Positions 8,690-15,469 of a stretch of 32,928 bases of DNA are shown piece by piece; position 1 is the first letter of the stretch, and each line of letters starts with the position of its first letter. The translations under genes and the position numbers were made by a program. Origin of the DNA: Henriciella aquimarina (GTDB lineage Bacteria > Pseudomonadota > Alphaproteobacteria > Caulobacterales > Hyphomonadaceae); the NCBI RefSeq assembly GCF_002088975.1, contig NZ_NCST01000129.1, positions 1 through 32,928 on the forward strand, written 5' to 3'. A model generated the notes under the pieces. It saw only the letters and a program-made list of their open reading frames with translations. It was not told the origin of the DNA and did not search any database.

Positions 8690-9652
8690 CTAATGAAGGA
8701 TCACCAGCCAGGGGGTTACGCGGTTGACGCGTAGGCCATGTGTCGCCGCCAGCGTTTCGATGGCGGCCTGGGCATGGTCGACGGAGAAGACGCCGCTGAC
8801 ACGATCGAATGGGCCCTCCGTCATCAGGAGGATCCGTCCCGGGACATAGCGGTCGAGCTCTTCGATGGCGTCCGGGAGGGGCAGATCGCCCAGGACGATC
8901 CGTCCCGTCCGCCAGGGGGCGGCGGATGAGACATCGAATGCTTCCGGCGCCTGTGAGATCCCGTCCTTCGAATAGTGCGTCATGAACCCGGCCTTTAGCC
9001 GGACAGGCTCATCTCCGCCCCCATGGGTGACACCGACGAGGCCTTCGACGGTCATCACGCGTGTGTCGGCCTCGTTCCTGCGCACAATGAATTCTGTCCC
9101 GAGCGCGGTCGCGGCGCCTCCGGCCGCGCGCACCGAGAAGGGACGGTCGGGGTTTTCCTCAACGTCGAAATAGGCTTCGCCCTTGAGCAGTCTTACGACG
9201 CGCCGGTCCTCGCTGAACGCGACATCAATGGCAGACGCGGTATTGAGATAGGCGATACTCCCGTCGGGCAGGTCGGCCCGCAGCTGCTCCCCGGTTCCCG
9301 TGCTGAAGTCGGCCTGCCAGCTGACAATCCAGCCAGGCAATCCAAGCCACAGGACCGCAAGACAGGCGGCCAGCACCGCGATGGCGCCGCCCAGGCCCGC
9401 ATGCCGGCCAAGTTTCCTTTTCGCGGGGGCTTCTGCCGGTGCCGCGAAGGCCTCTTCCAATGGGGCAAGCCCCAGCCAGAGGGATCGCGCCCGTTCATGG
9501 GCGCGGCGATTTTCATCTGACCGGGCGAGCCATGCCTCAAGCGCGTCCCTGTCGGCCTTGTCGAACGGACCGGACTGCTCGCGGATCACCCATGCACGCG
9601 CCTGCGCACGGGCTGAATGCTCTGAATCGGGGACATCCTTGCGTTTCGCCAT
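8690..9652 (-). CDS. fecR: FecR family anti-sigma regulator
   Basis: A 320-aa inner-membrane regulator that holds or activates its ECF sigma factor according to the receptor's state. The cytoplasmic N-terminal DUF4880 part (about residues 14-60) contains ARAWVIREQSGPFDKADRDAL. One TM helix follows at about 86-106, then the periplasmic FecR domain (about 113-210) with TGTGEQLRADLPDGSIAYLN and GEAYFDVEENPDRPF. The C-terminal STN-like part (about 260-320) starts TGRIVLGDLPLPDAIEELDRY. I chose the ATG at 9652; the frame is open to 9712, so an earlier start is possible. The gene lies between sigma factor and receptor, the FecI-FecR-FecA order. Confidence 0.92.
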   Translation of the reverse strand: MAKRKDVPDSEHSARAQARAWVIREQSGPFDKADRDALEAWLARSDENRRAHERARSLWLGLAPLEEAFAAPAEAPAKRKLGRHAGLGGAIAVLAACLAVLWLGLPGWIVSWQADFSTGTGEQLRADLPDGSIAYLNTASAIDVAFSEDRRVVRLLKGEAYFDVEENPDRPFSVRAAGGAATALGTEFIVRRNEADTRVMTVEGLVGVTHGGGDEPVRLKAGFMTHYSKDGISQAPEAFDVSSAAPWRTGRIVLGDLPLPDAIEELDRYVPGRILLMTEGPFDRVSGVFSVDHAQAAIETLAATHGLRVNRVTPWLVILH

Positions 9653-9719
9653 CCTGCAGCATGCGCCACCTCCCGGTTGGAAGTCTCGGCGCAATTCTCC
9701 TCTCCCATGCATCCTTTAG

Positions 9720-9733
9720 ACGCTTGCAAGCGT
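9720..9733. promoter_or_regulatory. perfect 14-bp palindrome between fecI and fecR
   Basis: ACGCTTGCAAGCGT is its own reverse complement and lies in the 139-bp gap between the sigma-factor stop and the fecR start. It could be an operator controlling fecR separately, or a short hairpin (ACGCT stem, TGCA loop). It is followed on the plus strand by GTTTT, too weak for a clear terminator. Confidence 0.4.
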
Positions 9734-9791
9734 GTTTTGCTTACCGGTTCAAGAGAAATGCCAGCCCCATGCCCCCTTGCATGTGCGAGGC

Positions 9792-10406
9792 TCAGTCCTC
9801 GTCGCGAATACGGGCCAGTTCCTCCATGACGCGGCGCATACGCTTGAAAACGCCTGCCGGTGAGAGGCCGACCTCACGTGCAATTTCCCTCTGCGTCAGG
9901 CCTTCGAACCGGGCGAGATAGAAGATACGGCGACTGAGGTCGGGCATTCTGGCGACGGCCGCTTTCATCCGCTCAAGCTGGTCAGCCGTAATCAGCAGCT
10001 CTTCCGGGCTTGGCGTGGCCCTGTTGCCATAAGACACTGTCTCGACAGCCGTGCAGGCGCGCGCGTTCCGGATTTCCCGGCGCTGATAGTCTGTCGCAAG
10101 ATTGGCGGCCATTCTGAAAAGATAACCGCGAGCATTGCGTTCGGGGACGGGCGGGCGCTCGCTCCAGATCTTGACGCAAAGGTCCTGAACGACGTCGCGG
10201 GCATTTGGAGCCGACTTCATGCGTCGGGCAAGAAATTCGACGATGTCAGCCTCATTATCGCGATATGCCTGTATGAGGGGGGTCTCGCTCAAATCTGGCC
10301 CTGTGAACTGAAGGCGGTCCGGGCCACCGACCCGAAACTGCGACTTATTCGCATCCGCATAGTCGTCCTCTCCAGCTTTGGCAAGGCGCAAATTGGTCCG
10401 TTGCAT
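9792..10406 (-). CDS. fecI: ECF sigma factor, FecI-like
   Basis: A 204-aa extracytoplasmic-function sigma factor. Region 2 (about residues 45-112) contains NARDVVQDLCVKIW and GYLFRMAANLATDYQRRE, the core- and minus-10-binding parts. Region 4 (about 150-200) contains LPDLSRRIFYLARFEGLTQR and EVGLSPAGVFKRMRRVM, the helix-turn-helix for the minus-35 element. The N-terminal ~40 residues are longer than in many FecI proteins. GGGAG lies 5 bp before the ATG, supporting this start. It is probably activated by the receptor-FecR relay and in turn drives the receptor operon. Confidence 0.93.
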   Translation of the reverse strand: MQRTNLRLAKAGEDDYADANKSQFRVGGPDRLQFTGPDLSETPLIQAYRDNEADIVEFLARRMKSAPNARDVVQDLCVKIWSERPPVPERNARGYLFRMAANLATDYQRREIRNARACTAVETVSYGNRATPSPEELLITADQLERMKAAVARMPDLSRRIFYLARFEGLTQREIAREVGLSPAGVFKRMRRVMEELARIRDED

Positions 10407-10477
10407 CCGCTCCCTGCCCCGGGCCGCGCCGCATAATAACGGTCATTTTCGATGCATTTGAGGTGCCCCGGCGACCT

Positions 10478-11329
10478 TCAGCCCAGAAGCGGATTCATGG
10501 TCTCGAGGCGGGCCCCGAGAAGGTCCAGAAGGTAGCCACGGTCACGAAGCCCCCGCGCCTTGCGAACCAGATAGCGTACGCTGTCTTTCATGTGCGCTGA
10601 CCCGGAGCGCCAGGCCTCCTCGGCAGCGTCCCTTCCATAAAGCACGCATGCAATCTCTTTCCGGCTAAAGCCGAGGGCCTGGCAGTCGAGCGCGATCAGC
10701 CCGTCGCGAAGGATCTGGGTCCGCTTGGTCCAGAGCGGCGTCTGTGCCGCCGGGTCGGGGCCATAGGTCGCCATGGCCTCCCTGTAGGTCCGCATCCGGC
10801 TTTCATAGGCATCGACATCGCCGACCTGCAGCTTCATGCGGACCGGTTCGAGGCTGAGCAGCGAGAGCCCTGTGCAGCGGACCTGTATCACCCCGCCATT
10901 GCCGCGCAGCAACAGCGCTTCCCGGCCCTCACGGTCGGTGACATGGGTGATGTCGAAGACCGGGACTGTGCGGTCGAAGATGCTGCAGGTCTCGCCGGGC
11001 GGCCGCGGGCTGACATGGACCTCGAACTGGTCGGGAAACACATCCTGCTGCCAGATCACATCGGCCTGGAGGGCATCGAGATCGGGATCGGGCATGAGCA
11101 CAAGCCCCCAGCGCTGGGCGAGGGTCTGTTCACGGCGCGGCCGGATAATCCGGATCCGGTCATCGCAGGCCCGCCGCTCGGCAATGTCGTCTGCGCGCCT
11201 GCTCCTGGCATCCTCCAGAAAGACCGGATTGCGGCGGAGATATTCCCAGGCCCAGCGGTCCGAGGTCAGCCGCCAGAGATAATCATAGCGCTTCAGCACG
11301 CCATCGCTCTTCAAGGTGTAAGTCTTCAT
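10478..11329 (-). CDS. DUF6499-DUF2285 protein, FseA-like excision/transfer regulator
   Basis: A 283-aa protein. Its N-terminus matches DUF6499 (LTSDRWAWEYLRRNPVFLED, residues 21-40), and its last ~80 residues match DUF2285 (DGLIALDCQALGFSRKEIAC and DSVRYLVRKARGLRDRGYLL, about residues 201-272). In Mesorhizobium ICEMlSymR7A the same two parts are encoded by msi172 and msi171 and joined by a +1 ribosomal frameshift to make FseA, activator of the excisionase gene; DUF2285 is a helix-turn-helix variant. Here both sit in one uninterrupted frame. The start at 11329 has GGAG 7 bp upstream; the frame is open to 11419. Such proteins mark conjugative and integrative elements, which agrees with the trb operon. 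The excision role in this element is inferred. Confidence 0.8.
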   Translation of the reverse strand: MKTYTLKSDGVLKRYDYLWRLTSDRWAWEYLRRNPVFLEDARSRRADDIAERRACDDRIRIIRPRREQTLAQRWGLVLMPDPDLDALQADVIWQQDVFPDQFEVHVSPRPPGETCSIFDRTVPVFDITHVTDREGREALLLRGNGGVIQVRCTGLSLLSLEPVRMKLQVGDVDAYESRMRTYREAMATYGPDPAAQTPLWTKRTQILRDGLIALDCQALGFSRKEIACVLYGRDAAEEAWRSGSAHMKDSVRYLVRKARGLRDRGYLLDLLGARLETMNPLLG

Positions 11330-11447
11330 CGCCGGACTCCCTGGCTGAGAGAATTCGCGCAAGACCCGTGCCATCCAAGGTAGAAAGCCTTGAGCGGGAC
11401 CAATCCGATCCTGTAGCAATCACAACAGCCGGACCGTGATCCCCTCA

Positions 11448-11460
11448 CCCAATGATTGGG
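11448..11460. promoter_or_regulatory. palindrome CCCAAT-G-ATTGGG, candidate operator
   Basis: Perfect 6-bp arms around a single G, about 120 bp upstream of the FseA-like start codon. Position and symmetry suggest a regulator site for that gene. No matching regulator is present in the window. Confidence 0.35.
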
Positions 11461-11756
11461 CGAGCACACGACCTCATTTTTCCCAAGACCCTCAAAAATA
11501 GACCTTTTTCCCCGGTTGGAAGACAGACCGATGTGCCGACCTCGGCCGGGATCAACAGTATGCGCGACGGAGCCGGTCCCGCTCCCTGTCCGAACAATCG
11601 CCCCTGCCATGCCCGCTGCAGCAGCCGCGACAGAAGATGTGCCGCCGCCCCAGTACGGGACATCGCGCCCGCGGGCACCGGGTCAGATATGTGACCGGAC
11701 GCGCAATCGGCGTGCAGACACATGAAGAGAACAAGGACAGGGCCGTGTGAACGGTC

Positions 11757-11778
11757 TATCGCGGCTGGAAACGCTTGC
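11757..11778 (+). repeat. 22-nt repeat, copy 1
   Basis: TATCGCGGCT, one variable base, then GAAACGCTTGC. It matches 27291-27312 at 21 of 22 positions, in the same orientation and 15.5 kb away. This copy is followed directly by a 6-bp-stem hairpin at 11777-11792. In one frame both copies read LSRLETLA, and the differences in that stretch are synonymous. Confidence 0.6.
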
Positions 11779-11831
11779 CAGGAACGCCTGGCGTCTCGCG
11801 ATGTGGGCCTGGTACAGCACCGATGCGCGTC

Positions 11832-12920
11832 TCAGTCGCCCGAATTGTACTCTGGACAGAGCCTCCCGGCGATGCATTCTCCGGTCTCGGCCCGGATCAC
11901 GACGGAATGGCTCCGTGCAACCTCCGGCACAGGAATGCCTGCAGGAAGAACGAATTCGACAGATCTCGCGCCGGACAAGCCGGCCGGTATGCGCGGGAAC
12001 GGTTTCAGGATCTCGTAGCGATCATGATCGTGACGTCCCGTCCCTATTTTCCGGATTCTGCCTTCGTCTATCAGTTGCTGAAGACCAGCAGCTTCCGGGA
12101 GCACGTCATAGGCAACGACATGGCCCTCCGAGACCACTTCGTCCGGATTGATCTCGATCACCCCGGACGGATGCCAGAGACGAACGCTCTCGCTCTGCCT
12201 TCCGGTGAATTCAGGCGACCGGCCGCCATATCCATTATTGGTGAGATCGTTCCCGTCAGGGTCGAGAACCTCACCTGAAGGGACAGCGACCTTGTTGATG
12301 TTCTGGTACGACAGAACGTGATCTGGGGCGCGGCCGAGCGCGCTATTCAATTCGGGGTCGGGTTTCGAAGACGGAACGATACCACTTCGAGTAAGCTCGA
12401 CATGCTCGATGCACGCCCTTTTCGGAACGAACACGACTTTTTCTGCGGGCAAGCCAGCCACGCCGGCAGGTTCATAGAGACCCTGCTGAACTACGACTTT
12501 CTCGACACGCTCAACCGCTCCGTCAAATGTCCAGAGAGCGGTGTTGATTGCGTTGAGCACAAGATAAAGCGGGACGTCGCCGCGCTCGACCTCAAGCTGA
12601 AGCGCATAGGTCGTCCGGTTTATGTCACCAAGCGCCACCGTCGACAGGGCTTCCGAATTAACCCCCTTTACCGTGACAATCTCGGCGTCGCGCGACGCCT
12701 CAGGCAGCACACATGTCGGGCGCTTCTCGCGAGGCCCGGGAATTTCAAACGCCTCTGCCGTGGATCCCGTTATGACCTTGTTCTCGCCCGGGGAAAGTAA
12801 CCTGTCCACATGCTCTGCAGCATTTGTCTCGGCGTCATTTTCTGTGTCGCTCTGCGCGCACGCGGGGAGCGACACAGCCAACACCAAAGCTGCAACTGTA
12901 GCGACAGCGAAATTCATCAT
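11832..12920 (-). CDS. putative lipoprotein of unknown function
   Basis: A 362-aa exported protein I do not recognise. The N-terminus MNFAVATVAALVLAVSLPAC is a signal peptide ending in a plausible lipobox (LPA-Cys), so it may be a lipoprotein. The mature protein is acidic at first (DTENDAETNAAEHVD), then has a likely folded part with LQLEVERGDVPLYLVLNAIN. It ends with a segment around VIRAETGECIAGRLCPE holding two Cys. Two adjacent ATGs (12920 and 12917) are possible starts. Neighbours give no clear function: the FseA-like gene lies 500 bp downstream and the Sel1-repeat gene is divergent. Coding is well supported by length and signal sequence; function is unknown. Confidence 0.75.
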   Translation of the reverse strand: MMNFAVATVAALVLAVSLPACAQSDTENDAETNAAEHVDRLLSPGENKVITGSTAEAFEIPGPREKRPTCVLPEASRDAEIVTVKGVNSEALSTVALGDINRTTYALQLEVERGDVPLYLVLNAINTALWTFDGAVERVEKVVVQQGLYEPAGVAGLPAEKVVFVPKRACIEHVELTRSGIVPSSKPDPELNSALGRAPDHVLSYQNINKVAVPSGEVLDPDGNDLTNNGYGGRSPEFTGRQSESVRLWHPSGVIEINPDEVVSEGHVVAYDVLPEAAGLQQLIDEGRIRKIGTGRHDHDRYEILKPFPRIPAGLSGARSVEFVLPAGIPVPEVARSHSVVIRAETGECIAGRLCPEYNSGD

Positions 12921-13235
12921 TCGTCACAACCTGTTTTGCGCGCCAGAACTTCCTCATCATCGAAGCGCAAAATCGATGCGCAAAAAAAGCCCCGGCTCAA
13001 TTGGCGCAGCATCGCCGTCTCCAGGGTTGCGCCGGAATCGGGGAAGCCGGCAGCCAGCCGGATCATATCCGCCCGAGCGAGTAAAGGACGCACACCCTCG
13101 TACCCGCTTCTCAGATCTGGGCCCTGATTGCTCCATCGATTTAATCCGTCCGTTACCTTCAATTCGAATGGTCTCGACCACTTTCAACGACAGATTTAAT
13201 GGTTCTGCAATGCGGATCAACGAGGAGTGTGCGAG
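12921..13235. other. divergent intergenic region (lipoprotein / Sel1-repeat gene)
   Basis: This 315-bp gap must carry promoters in both directions. A SD-like GAGGAG at 13222-13227 serves the plus-strand gene. A TTG-initiated minus-strand frame (12917-13162) ends in overlap with the lipoprotein start, but I do not consider it supported. No strong palindrome was found. Confidence 0.45.
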
Positions 13236-14699
13236 ATGACTCCGACCAAGATTACGCTTTTGTTCCTCGGCGTCCTGACCGCGCTCGGCGCTCTGGTGTT
13301 CGCAGGCGCGCCGCAGGCGCTTTACCGCGAAACTGCCTATCAGGCGGCGCTGCGCGGCGAGATGGATAAAGCCCGTGAACGCTACAGCCGTCTGGCAGCC
13401 TTCGGCGATCCGATCAGCCGCAACAATGTCGCCGTCATCGATTACCGCCGGGCGCGCTTCGAGAGCGGCAAGCCGCTGACGCGCGCCGAAAAGAAGCGCC
13501 TGAGCCTGAATGCGCGAGATCAATTCTTCGTTCTCGCCCAGGAAGAGCTGCCAGCGGCGATGTACAATTATGCGATGTTCTATTTCATCGCTCGGGATGA
13601 CTCGCGCAATTTCGAGCATGTGAAGGCTGTGCTGCGCAAGGCGGCAGACAAGGGTGACGCGCTGTCGGAGACGGCCTACGCTCTGCAATTGTCGCCCGGG
13701 CAAAATCACCCGGACAGGCCGGAAAGAATGCGCCGTCTCAAGGCACTCGCCGATGCGGGGGTCGCGGCAGCCGCTTCGGAATATGCCAACGTCATCCGCA
13801 GCCGGCCCGCCGAGTATTCCAGGGAGTATGTGCAGCAATACTATCTGATTGCGGCGCAGGCCGGGGATCTTGAGGCGCAGGAAGCGCTTGGCGCATGGTT
13901 CGACCGGGCGGACGCGTTTGCCTGGAAGGAGAAAGCGGCGGCGCAAGGCTCGCTTGGCGCGATGGTCCGGCTGGGCGAAACCTATGAAAGAGGCGATGAC
14001 GGGGTGGAGCCGGACCTCCGGCGGGCGCTCAATTGGTATGAACGTGCGATCGAACATGCCGTGCGTCCGGACCCCATACCGGACATGGTGCTTGTCCGCG
14101 GCGGATTTCGCTGGCGCGATGTCGTCTTCTATCGGCCGTCGAACATCAATATTCAGGAAAGCGCCGCCAGGCAAGCAGCGAACCTTCTGGTCGCCGGCAA
14201 AGGCGATGTCCGCAAAGACCTGAAGCGCGCCGAGGAGCTATTGAGCTTTGCCGACCGGCGATGGAACGCCGCCGGGGTCATGCGCGCGCAGCTTGAATAT
14301 GCCGAGGCGCCGGCCGCGCAACGCCAGGCAGTGCTTTGCGCGGAAACTGCATCGGCGCTGCGCACTGAGCAAAAAGAGGATCAGCGCGCCCTCGCCGCCA
14401 TCGCGGACGCCTGCAACATCCGGATTTTCACCTGGATCGATTATCTGGCGGCAGAGGAGATGGGAGCCCTGACGAACTTGACCGAGCACGACCGTCAATC
14501 GCTTCTCTATGAGAGCAAGCAATCGGCGGACGCCTATCTTGTGCTCGACCCCCTGACATTGACCGAAACCGTTCACGACCTGCGAGGGACCATTTTCGTG
14601 ATCCCGGATGGCGCCGCCGTTCCGAACGGCCTTGAGGAAGCGCGCGCGAGGGTTTTGCGACTGACAGCGCCGAGTGAAGAGGCCTCCCCTGCCCGGTAA
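13236..14699 (+). CDS. Sel1/TPR-like repeat protein with N-terminal membrane anchor
   Basis: A 487-aa protein beginning with a hydrophobic anchor or signal segment (about residues 6-26, ITLLFLGVLTALGALVFAG). Alpha-helical Sel1-like repeats follow; they usually act as protein-interaction scaffolds. Clear repeat segments are LPAAMYNYAMFYFIARDDSR, then AVLRKAADKGDALSETAYAL, YYLIAAQAGDLEAQEALGAW, and KAAAQGSLGAMVRLGETYER with DLRRALNWYERAIEH. The C-terminal ~150 residues are not recognised. The start at 13236 has GAGGAG 8 bp upstream. The SRAP gene begins 69 bp downstream on the same strand, so the two may share a transcript. Its function is not known. Confidence 0.82.
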   Translation: MTPTKITLLFLGVLTALGALVFAGAPQALYRETAYQAALRGEMDKARERYSRLAAFGDPISRNNVAVIDYRRARFESGKPLTRAEKKRLSLNARDQFFVLAQEELPAAMYNYAMFYFIARDDSRNFEHVKAVLRKAADKGDALSETAYALQLSPGQNHPDRPERMRRLKALADAGVAAAASEYANVIRSRPAEYSREYVQQYYLIAAQAGDLEAQEALGAWFDRADAFAWKEKAAAQGSLGAMVRLGETYERGDDGVEPDLRRALNWYERAIEHAVRPDPIPDMVLVRGGFRWRDVVFYRPSNINIQESAARQAANLLVAGKGDVRKDLKRAEELLSFADRRWNAAGVMRAQLEYAEAPAAQRQAVLCAETASALRTEQKEDQRALAAIADACNIRIFTWIDYLAAEEMGALTNLTEHDRQSLLYESKQSADAYLVLDPLTLTETVHDLRGTIFVIPDGAAVPNGLEEARARVLRLTAPSEEASPAR

Positions 14700-14768
14700 G
14701 ACATGCCGCCGTTCGCTGGAGACCGGCGTCGCTTGCCAATGGAACAGGACGGCCTGTAGCCTGTGAGA

Positions 14769-15452
14769 ATGTGCGGACGCTTCTGGAACGCCCTTTCCTG
14801 GGAGGATTATCGCGACTCGCTCGGCCTCACGGGCGCGCCGCCGGACACGAATTTCCGTCCGAACTGGAATACTGCGCCGACCCACACGGTGCTGATCTGT
14901 TCGGAGCATGACGGGGAACGCCGCGTCGAGGAAATGAAGTGGGGCTTTGTTCCCATCTGGATGAAAGAACGACCGAAATTTTCGACGATCAATGCGAAGG
15001 CCGAAACGGTCGAAGAGAAAGCGACCTGGAAAGGCTCGCTCAACAAGATGCGCTGCGTCGTGCCCGTCAGCGGCTTTTTCGAATGGCGGCGGGGCCCCGG
15101 AAAGACCAAACAGGCTTATGCGATCAAACGCCGGGATGGCGAGCCGCTATTGATGGCGGGCCTGTGGGCGTTCAACGACAAGGTTGATGCCGACCAGCCG
15201 CGCAGCTTTGCGATTATCACCTGTCCCGCGAACACCGTCATGGGCGCGGTGCATGACCGGATGCCGGTGATACTCGATCCCGCCGACCTCGATTTGTGGC
15301 TTGGCTCTGAGCCGTGGGGCGATGCGCACCGGGCTCTGCTGAAGCCATGCCCTGACGATTGGCTCACGGCCTATCCTGTGTCGAAGGATGTCGGCTCCGT
15401 CAAAAACAACGAACCGGATCTCGTCGATCCAGAAGGCGATCCGATTTTCTAG
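14769..15452 (+). CDS. yedK: SRAP family protein (YedK/HMCES), abasic-site crosslinking
   Basis: A 227-aa SRAP domain protein. It begins MCGRF, so after removal of Met1 the catalytic Cys2 is at the N-terminus, where it forms a stable thiazolidine link to abasic sites in single-stranded DNA. The other conserved residues are present: Asn75 in STINAKAET, Glu105 in PVSGFFEWRR, and His162 in NTVMGAVHDRMPVIL. Length matches the family. The ATG at 14769 is chosen over an in-frame GTG two codons earlier because Cys must be residue 2. The TIR-like gene follows after a 17-bp gap. No SOS box was found in front of it. Confidence 0.95.
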   Translation: MCGRFWNALSWEDYRDSLGLTGAPPDTNFRPNWNTAPTHTVLICSEHDGERRVEEMKWGFVPIWMKERPKFSTINAKAETVEEKATWKGSLNKMRCVVPVSGFFEWRRGPGKTKQAYAIKRRDGEPLLMAGLWAFNDKVDADQPRSFAIITCPANTVMGAVHDRMPVILDPADLDLWLGSEPWGDAHRALLKPCPDDWLTAYPVSKDVGSVKNNEPDLVDPEGDPIF

Positions 15453-15469
15453 TTTCTTGCTTGTCTTCA

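Larger units (their letters stand above)
11330..11831. other. ~500-bp region without a confident gene
   Basis: This holds the promoter region of the FseA-like gene on the minus strand and the downstream end of the lipoprotein gene. It contains a 13-bp palindrome at 11448-11460, an A/T-rich patch around 11477-11512, and a 22-nt motif at 11757-11778 shared with the region before trbB. A 6-bp-stem hairpin (GCCAGG-AACG-CCTGGC) lies at 11777-11792. A GTG-initiated plus-strand frame starts at 11747 after AAGGA but soon runs antisense to the lipoprotein gene. Confidence 0.5.

Noticed and set aside
10431..10455. Possible second Fur-like palindrome upstream of fecI (GCATAATAACGG..ATGC)
   Set aside because: Arms match poorly in the core; only the outer four bases and scattered positions are symmetric. 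It could be a site but is not supported well enough to list.
11709..11723. Half tra-box-like sequence (GTGCAGACACAT)
   Set aside because: Compared with the TraR consensus it lacks the central bases and symmetry; no traR or traI is present in the window.
11747..12151. Plus-strand GTG frame of 134 codons starting NGLSRLETLA
   Set aside because: Although AAGGA precedes it, most of it is antisense to the lipoprotein gene and the later sequence is Arg/Ser/Cys-rich without known pattern. Only the first codons, shared with 27291-27312, remain interesting.
12917..13162. 81-codon minus-strand frame whose stop overlaps the lipoprotein start (ATGATGA)
   Set aside because: It starts with TTG, shows no SD, no recognisable domain, and lies in a region expected to hold divergent promoters. 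The overlap alone is not enough.
12957..14174. Long minus-strand open frame (about 405 codons) opposite the Sel1-repeat gene
   Set aside because: Long antisense frames are common in GC-rich genes; the plus strand has a clear SD, membrane anchor and Sel1-like repeats, and the antisense product has no recognisable features.
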